Assembly: GCA_032433595.1 (NCBI GenBank)
Contig: JASWJB010000464.1
Span: 1-26,314 of the forward strand
DNA from: Conoideocrella luteorostrata
Taxonomy: Eukaryota > Ascomycota > Sordariomycetes > Hypocreales > Clavicipitaceae
Direction: 5' to 3'
DNA length: 26,314 bases
Shown: in pieces, positions 20,703 through 26,314 of the stretch
Layout: the number at the start of each line of letters is the position of its first letter
Position numbering within the stretch: the first letter of the stretch is position 1
Notes under the pieces: model-generated
Told to the model about the DNA's origin: nothing
The model's input: the letters and a program-made list of their open reading frames with translations, nothing else
Databases searched by the model: none
Program-made: the position numbers and the translations under genes

Positions 20703-21149
20703 ATCGAATGTATTAGTTGCACCGAAAGAGAAGACAAAAGTCTAAAGAATTATGACGAGAAGCTAAGTTCGGCACAACCAGATGATAGATAAATGGTGGC
20801 AGGATTGAACGGCGGTAATGACAATAATTTTAAACTCGGGAGGAACAGGTTGTGGGCTCAAAGGATATTTGGAGTTGCTTACAAGTTTTGGATGATGGAA
20901 ATGACGAGTCCGTTCAGATAGGCTTGGATATCCTTAGCGGGATCACGTTTTACTTTATTATAGTGTACCCTTATTCATTAATACCACGTATGTTTCTGTA
21001 CAGCACTTCAACCGTTGTCCTATTGGTGCATGAGATGATCTTTCAACACATCTGCGGACAGTAAAGGCAGTTAGGAAGGAACATGCTCAATATCATTCTC
21101 GGAACGGTCCAGGATGTTGTAACGAGGGTATCATCAGATTCATCAAACG
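20703..21149. other. Convergent 3' spacer
   Basis: About 450 bp between the PIL1-type and NAA38 stop codons, AT-rich in the middle (20935-21000). It probably contains two 3' UTRs. No gene is seen. Confidence 0.55.
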
Positions 21150-21572
21150 TCAAATTACCTCTCCACGTCCCTTGACCTGACTAGCAAACTCCTCCAACTC
21201 CATTTTCACGATATGATGTCCTGGCACCACTACCAGTCCTAAAAAGCGAGAGGTCATGTCCACCGTAACGCTACCCTCGGGGGTATCGATTAGAGCTTGC
21301 TGGGCTTGAGATGTCGAAGGCTGACGGTATTCATATACATTTGCTAGCACGATATTTTTGTCCTATCACTCCGAATTAGCCACGACTGCGGGAAGAAGGG
21401 GTGTTGTGATAGGATCGCAAGGGATCGTCTAGGGTTGGCACCGTCGTGTGAGACGCACCGCATCAGTACACTTGAAAGCTCCCCAGAACAAGCGTCCGTC
21501 CGTGGTAAAGACGCGAAAGTTCCTATTTAGTAGCGAGGAAAGATAGGCCCGGGCCTCATCCTTGTCCATCAT
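21150..21572 (-). CDS. NAA38: NAA38/Mak31-like Sm-fold auxiliary subunit of the NatC N-terminal acetyltransferase
   Basis: The CDS is complement(join(21150..21362,21459..21572)), 108 aa. The intron at 21363-21458 has a GTGCGT donor and a GATAG acceptor. The join gives FKCTDADKNIVLANVYEYRQPS. The protein is a single LSm domain. Sm1 is LLNRNFRVFTTDGRLFWGAF...DKNIVL. The signature Sm2 segment is RFLGLVVVPGHHIVKMELEE, which closely matches the RVLGLAMVPGHHIVSIEV I recall for human NAA38 (LSMD1). NatC (Naa30-Naa35-Naa38) acetylates N-terminal Met followed by hydrophobic residues. Naa38 stabilises the complex on ribosomes. Two consecutive ATGs begin the frame (21572 and 21569), and translation could start at either. 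An upstream ATG at 21660 is out of frame and ends at a stop within 35 codons. The gene is divergent from the XPG/Rad2 gene. Confidence 0.88.
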
Positions 21573-22193
21573 GGAAATGGGAATGGGACGGATGGGGAAG
21601 GGGGGGCTCGGCGACTGCGAGAATGGGATTGTAGATTGAAGAGATGCGGTTTGTGGACATGGTGGGAGGGAGGAGATGGGTTTTCAATAGGATCTTATGG
21701 AGATCACAGTTGACTAACTAGTTAGGTGGGACGACGGACCAAAGTTGCGTCATGTATTGTGTAGTTGCAGGATTTTATTCGGTGAGGCATCATGGCATGA
21801 CTGAATTATTTAACAGTGCACGGCCATAGAGAGAGCATTGATTAATGAAGAAGAAAAATAGTTACTTTGGTAGTTTTTATCAAAGAGTTGTCAAGCCATT
21901 AGAATCCAATCGGCAGCCGCGACTTGAAGCGACGATGGTGTATAGGGACCCACAAGTCAGCGCGCCAGTGTGTCACTGCGATTTGAAGAGTCACGATGAG
22001 AAGAGCTTCCAACCGTGAATTTTAAACCGCCGCCGAAGCCATACTTATAGACGTCGCACCGTCCGCGCCGTTCTTGCTAGACGACTGCTTCTTCATCCAT
22101 GATGACTAGTAGTCGTTAAGTCCCCGATACCATGCAAGAACTTCATCTCACCTGAAATCCATTCCACATCGCTAGGAAAGGCGCATCGCTGCC
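21573..22193. other. Shared divergent promoter region of NAA38 and the XPG/Rad2 gene
   Basis: About 620 bp. It includes a 12-bp palindrome, CTAACTAGTTAG (21714-21725), a short upstream reading frame of NAA38 (ATG at 21660, partly overlapping its coding start) and a CCGCCG segment about 165 bp before the XPG ATG. No gene is seen. Confidence 0.55.
21714..21725. repeat. 12-bp perfect palindrome CTAACTAGTTAG
   Basis: A perfect inverted repeat in the NAA38-XPG divergent spacer. Half-copies (ACTAGTTAG) occur at 8586-8594 and 18146-18154, and a related CTAGTTAGCTAG at 16090-16101. Confidence 0.6.
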
Positions 22194-25100
22194 ATGGGTG
22201 TGAACGGCCTCTGGACAGTCGTCCAGCCATGCGCCCGCCCTACCAATCTGGCCACCCTCAATCGTAAACGACTTGCTGTCGATGCATCCATCTGGATCTA
22301 CCAGTTTCTCAAAGCTGTTCGCGACAAGGAAGGCAATGCATTGCGCAATTCTCACGTCGTCGGTTTCTTTCGTCGCATCTGCAAGCTCCTCTGGTTCGGC
22401 ATCCAACCAGTCTTTGTCTTTGACGGTGGCGCGCCGGCCCTGAAGCGAGCGACGATACAGGGACGACAGAGAAGACGTGAGGGTCGAAGAGAAGATGCCG
22501 TCAGAACAGCGGGGAAGCTGTTGGCGGTGCAGATGCAGCGCATCGCTGTTGAAGAGGAGGAGAGGCGGAAGAGGGCTGACGATGGTGACTTTGCAGCCAG
22601 AGAAGCTCTAGCTCAGCGTGAGGAAGTACCTGACGAGAGTAAAATTGCGTATGTCGATGAGATCGGCATGTCAGAGAGGGAAAAGATACAAACCCGAAGG
22701 TTTCATAAACAAGATGCGTACCATCTTCCGGAACTTGATGGTGCAATTGCATCTATGGGCAAGCCAGACGATCCACGCATCATGAGTGTTGAAGAATTGG
22801 AAGAGTATTCCAGGCAGTTTCATAATGGGGAAGACATCAACTTGTACGATTTCAGCAAGATTGATTTCGATGGCGACTTCTTCAAAAGTTTACCCGCTCC
22901 TGACAGGTACAACATCCTCAACGCTGCAAGGCTACGAAGTCGACTCAGAATGGGCCTTAGCAAAGACCAGCTGGACGAAATGTTCCCGGATCGTATGGCT
23001 TTCTCAAGATTTCAAATCGAGAGGGTCAAGGAGAGAAATCACCTTACGCAGCGACTTATGTACGAAGTCGGTATGACCGGCACAGATCTGACTCTTGGAG
23101 TTAATGCCCGTGTTGCAGGAGAAAAGGATCGCGAGTACATCTTGGTGAAGAATGAAGGCGTAGAAGGCGGGTGGGCTCTGGGTGTCGTAAGCAAAGAGAA
23201 AGATCTTGGCGAGGCACACAAACCAATTGATGTAGATGCTATCGAAATCCAATACCAGTCGAAGCAGGAAGACATTGAGGTCATGGAAGATGACGATGCT
23301 GACTTTGAAGATATCCCTATTGAGGGTCTAAACCGTTTGCCCAAGCCGCAAGCATACTCTAAAGCCACAAGTTTGCAAGCTGCAAAAGAAATTGCTGAGC
23401 GTCGTCAACAATACTACAGTGGACGAGAAGATGACACTACCGCAGACCAGCATATTGAGGATTCTCTGTTTGTTGATGGAAACACCGGCGAAACAAAAGC
23501 CATTCTTGATTCAAAGACTGCTGAGGGAATTCATTCGGAGGAAGACGACGATCTGAACCGTGCCATTGCCATGTCGCTGAAGAATCAACATGAGTTTGAC
23601 AATGAATCTGAGAATGACGATCTCTTCGGAGGCGCATCTGTGGAGCAACCGGAATGGAAACAAAAGGCTGTGGATGCAGCGAGACCAATTATTGGCAAAG
23701 GCGGTTCCATGATTGCCAGCATTGTGAATAATCGAGCCAACGCTGCCGTTCCCAAACGCAAGGAAAAGGGTGATGACGCTGAAAGTGACAGTGACGACGA
23801 CATGCAAGCTCTTCTTGCAAAGTCAAGGATGTCTCAGCGAGCCAAGCCAAAACCCGTCCTCGAGAACAAAAAGAACCCATTTGATGGGCCCCTCCCATTT
23901 CCGAAGCTAGATTGGGGGTCGTCTCTTCTTGCTAAGAGGTCAGCGCCAGGAGACAAGAGTACAGTTGATGATACCAGTCATCATGGAGCTCAGGCTGACG
24001 ACAGCGTTATGGCCGGTGGATTTGAAGTGAACAATCAAGCGGAAGATGATCCGGTGCCCCTGCCACCTTGGCTTGCTGATGACACAGATATCAGGGATTC
24101 TTTGAAGAGACAGCAGGATGCGGACAGGGAGATCAATGCGGAAGATAAGATGGAAGCAGAAGAGGAAGAGAGACTGAGACGCCGAGCGATGCTGGATCGG
24201 ACTATTGAGATTGACTCGTCGTCTGATGATGACGATGAGGTTCAGATTGTAGACGGGCCATCTTCACCGGCGGGTACAAGTATGTCTCTTGAGAACGAGA
24301 AACAAACCCAAGTGGAACGTAGCCAGGTGGGAAACAATGAAAGCACCAGGCATGAAAGTCCAGCGCAGTCGCCGGAACCAACATTTGAGGGTGTCAGAGA
24401 GCCCCATTTGTCTCCGGAGCCGAATCTTGAGGATGTAGAAATCGCCAAAGCTCCCGAAAATGCAGAGATATCCGAATCTCCAGATCCCATGTTCGAAGAC
24501 GTCTTACCGGTTGAAACGACTGTACCAGACGCTTCCAGCACGTCTATCACCCATTCTCCTACCTTCGAAGAATTTCCCTCCGCGTCTATGAAAATAACGG
24601 CCAACGCGGACCAGCCCACTGCTGCGGAGGAAGATGATCCCTTTGCTGAAGTCGAATACGAAGAGTTCAGTGAACCCGAAGATGAGGAACTCATGGCTCA
24701 AATGGCTGAAGAAGCCGAAGAACACGCACGATTCGCCAGCGAACTCAACAACAAGTCTGCGCAACAGAACAAAGAAGACTACGAGAAGGAATTACGTCAG
24801 CTCCGCAATCAGCAGAAGAAAGATCGCCGTGATGCTGACGAAGTCACTCAAGTCATGATTACCGAATGCCAAGCGCTACTCCGACTTTTTGGCATTCCCT
24901 ACATAACCGCACCAATGGAAGCCGAAGCCCAGTGTGCAGAGCTGGTACGTCTGGAAATCGTAGACGGTATCGTCACTGACGATTCAGACACATTCCTCTT
25001 TGGTGGCACCCGCGTTTACAAGAACATGTTCAACAGCAACAAGTTCGTTGAATGCTACATCGGCAGCGATCTAGAGAAGGAGCTATCCCTTTCCCGGGAT

Positions 25101-25739
25101 CAACTCATCTCGCTAGCCCAACTCCTCGGATCTGACTACACAGATGGTCTCCCCGGCGTCGGACCTGTTACAGCCGTCGAAATCCTCTCCGAATTCCCGG
25201 GCAAGTCCGGCCTCGAACAGTTCCGCGAATGGTGGATATCTGTACAATCACAAACGCATCCCAAAGACGCAGATGCCTCATCCCCGTTTCGCAAAAAGTT
25301 TCACAGAGCGCAGGCCACAAAACTATTTTTGCCACCCGCATTTCCCAATGCAGCTGTTTACGAGGCGTATCTGCATCCAGAGGTAGATGACACGGCAGAG
25401 CCTTTCCAATGGGGTGTGCCTGATTTGGAGGGCTTGAGAAGATTCCTCATGGCTACGATTGGGTGGAGCAGAGAGCGAACGGACGAGGTATTGGTTCCAG
25501 TGATAAAGGACATGAATAGAAGGGATGCGGAGGGGACGCAGAGCAACATTACGAGGTTCTTTGGGGGAGCAGTAGGTGCCGGTGCCAAAGAGGCGTTTGC
25601 GCCAAGAGCGAACAGGGTGAAAGGAAGCAAGAGAATGGCAGCGGCAGTTGAGAAGTTGAGGGCGAATGCGGGGGAAGATGAGGGCTCGAAGAGGAGGAGA
25701 ACAGGTGTCGTAGATGGTGTGGATGGTGATGATGAATAA
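22194..25739 (+). CDS. RAD2: XPG/Rad2 structure-specific endonuclease of nucleotide excision repair
   Basis: An intronless 1181-aa frame. The start MGVNGLW is the invariant FEN1/XPG N-terminus, and Gly2 is needed after Met removal. The XPG-N domain covers about 1-100 with metal ligands D30 (AVDAS) and D77 (FDGGAP). A very long acidic spacer follows (about 110-860), typical of XPG and not of FEN1 or EXO1. The XPG-I domain starts near 890 with E909 and E911 (MEAEAQC), D929, D930 and D932 (TDDSD), and D981 (GSDYTDG), which starts the helix-2-turn-helix region. All catalytic acids are present. The spacer includes a UIM-like segment (DLNRAIAMSLKNQ, near 452-464) and repeated SPxPxFExV units (727-794). 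A PIP-box-like QSNITRFF (1116-1123) sits near the C-terminus, with a basic KRRR signal near 1167. It makes the 3' incision during nucleotide excision repair together with TFIIH. Confidence 0.97.
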   Translation: MGVNGLWTVVQPCARPTNLATLNRKRLAVDASIWIYQFLKAVRDKEGNALRNSHVVGFFRRICKLLWFGIQPVFVFDGGAPALKRATIQGRQRRREGRREDAVRTAGKLLAVQMQRIAVEEEERRKRADDGDFAAREALAQREEVPDESKIAYVDEIGMSEREKIQTRRFHKQDAYHLPELDGAIASMGKPDDPRIMSVEELEEYSRQFHNGEDINLYDFSKIDFDGDFFKSLPAPDRYNILNAARLRSRLRMGLSKDQLDEMFPDRMAFSRFQIERVKERNHLTQRLMYEVGMTGTDLTLGVNARVAGEKDREYILVKNEGVEGGWALGVVSKEKDLGEAHKPIDVDAIEIQYQSKQEDIEVMEDDDADFEDIPIEGLNRLPKPQAYSKATSLQAAKEIAERRQQYYSGREDDTTADQHIEDSLFVDGNTGETKAILDSKTAEGIHSEEDDDLNRAIAMSLKNQHEFDNESENDDLFGGASVEQPEWKQKAVDAARPIIGKGGSMIASIVNNRANAAVPKRKEKGDDAESDSDDDMQALLAKSRMSQRAKPKPVLENKKNPFDGPLPFPKLDWGSSLLAKRSAPGDKSTVDDTSHHGAQADDSVMAGGFEVNNQAEDDPVPLPPWLADDTDIRDSLKRQQDADREINAEDKMEAEEEERLRRRAMLDRTIEIDSSSDDDDEVQIVDGPSSPAGTSMSLENEKQTQVERSQVGNNESTRHESPAQSPEPTFEGVREPHLSPEPNLEDVEIAKAPENAEISESPDPMFEDVLPVETTVPDASSTSITHSPTFEEFPSASMKITANADQPTAAEEDDPFAEVEYEEFSEPEDEELMAQMAEEAEEHARFASELNNKSAQQNKEDYEKELRQLRNQQKKDRRDADEVTQVMITECQALLRLFGIPYITAPMEAEAQCAELVRLEIVDGIVTDDSDTFLFGGTRVYKNMFNSNKFVECYIGSDLEKELSLSRDQLISLAQLLGSDYTDGLPGVGPVTAVEILSEFPGKSGLEQFREWWISVQSQTHPKDADASSPFRKKFHRAQATKLFLPPAFPNAAVYEAYLHPEVDDTAEPFQWGVPDLEGLRRFLMATIGWSRERTDEVLVPVIKDMNRRDAEGTQSNITRFFGGAVGAGAKEAFAPRANRVKGSKRMAAAVEKLRANAGEDEGSKRRRTGVVDGVDGDDE

Positions 25740-25862
25740 ATGGTTGTAGTTGATGTGCATGTCTTGGCCGGGTATACAATGAACAGCAGCATATAGTGAC
25801 ACACATAGATACTAAATCTTGAGAAGTCATTTGCATCTGCTTAAGTAATACTTGGCTAAACG

Positions 25863-25868
25863 AATAAA
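25863..25868 (+). terminator. Candidate polyadenylation signal AATAAA for the XPG/Rad2 gene
   Basis: AATAAA lies about 125 nt after the stop codon. Another AATAAA overlaps the stop itself (25735-25740). Fungal poly(A) signals are loose, so this is only a candidate. Confidence 0.3.
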
Positions 25869-26295
25869 GAACGTGGTGCTTGTAAATCAACCCGCGTACC
25901 GAGCAGCTATAGTCCTCAGACTAGCATTTGCATCTAAGGATTAGGTAGCCAATTTATGCGACTACGTGGGTGGGGTTCTCATTACTAGACAATGGTTAAC
26001 ACATATGATGAAGCATAATAAGCACTTGACTTTGTGTCTATTCGTTTATAAACTCGGCAATCCAAACCGTTCTCATAGCCGTCTTTCCCATAACACAAGC
26101 ATAGTCTTTTCTTCTCTTGAAGGTAGATAACCTTTTGAACGGCTATTTTAGGGTTTGCATCGCTAGGCATTCGGCAACACATGTTCGTGAGAGGTGGGAA
26201 TGGGTTGACTTTACCATCACGGTACACTATTACATTGACGAGACAGATCACACGACACGGGTTTAGTAGTAGCTCTCCATCCCGGGCCAGCGCCT

Positions 26296-26314
26296 GACAC
26301 ACACACACACACAC
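26296..26314. repeat. (CA)n microsatellite, cut by the window edge
   Basis: At least nine CA units run to the last base, so the true length is unknown. Confidence 0.85.

Larger units (their letters stand above)
25740..26314. other. Right-edge region downstream of the XPG/Rad2 gene
   Basis: This covers the 3' UTR of XPG and further non-coding DNA to the window edge. An open frame on the minus strand (25985-26314) runs off the edge, starts inside a (CA)n tract and has no recognisable domain. It may be part of something beyond the window but cannot be supported here. Confidence 0.5.

Noticed and set aside
25985..26314. 109-codon minus-strand frame at the right edge
   Set aside because: It is open through a CA repeat, is truncated by the edge and has no recognisable domain.

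Overview
This window reads as nuclear DNA of a filamentous ascomycete, probably a Sordariomycete and possibly Hypocreales. The reasons are short introns (about 55-185 nt) with GT..AG ends and CTAAC-type branch points, a Polycomb KMT6/EZH2 methyltransferase, an eisosome PIL1-type protein, a fungal GH55 beta-1,3-glucanase and long gene-free spacers with microsatellites. There are no operons, and the genes appear to be independent units. I see no CRISPR array, intact transposon, tRNA or rRNA.

Layout, left to right: (1) 504-1806 (+), a 2-oxoglutarate/Fe(II) oxygenase of the isopenicillin-N-synthase-like family, one intron. (2) 2115-2595 (-), a 73-aa SERF/zinc-finger protein in four exons, the first coding exon only 9 nt. 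(3) 4019-6742 (+), a secreted GH55 exo-beta-1,3-glucanase in six exons. (4) 7233-8295 (-), a helix-hairpin-helix protein of unknown function. (5) 9695-9916 (+), a tentative 73-aa cysteine-rich ORF just after a (GA)28 tract. (6) 10426-11346 (-), a BAP31/Yet-type ER membrane protein. (7) 12251-15705 (-), KMT6/EZH2, the catalytic subunit of PRC2. (8) 19384-20702 (+), a PIL1/LSP1 eisosome protein. (9) 21150-21572 (-), NAA38, the Sm-like subunit of the NatC N-terminal acetyltransferase. (10) 22194-25739 (+), the XPG/Rad2 nucleotide-excision-repair endonuclease, intronless.

Most of these genes are housekeeping and act in separate processes: chromatin silencing, DNA repair, plasma-membrane organisation, ER trafficking, N-terminal acetylation and cell-wall glucan turnover. 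They do not form a pathway, and I find no new multi-gene system or biosynthetic cluster. All exon structures were joined by hand from splice signals, frame continuity and family conservation.

The most notable non-gene signal is the 9-mer TACTCCGTA (reverse complement TACGGAGTA). It occurs nine times exactly, always between genes, where about 0.2 would be expected by chance. Within genes the points of interest are three degenerate SPxPxFExV repeats plus a shorter fourth unit in the Rad2 spacer that resemble TFIIH p62/Tfb1 docking motifs, a long AT-hook-bearing tail on KMT6, a 9-nt first coding exon, and a stop-free intron in the HhH gene.
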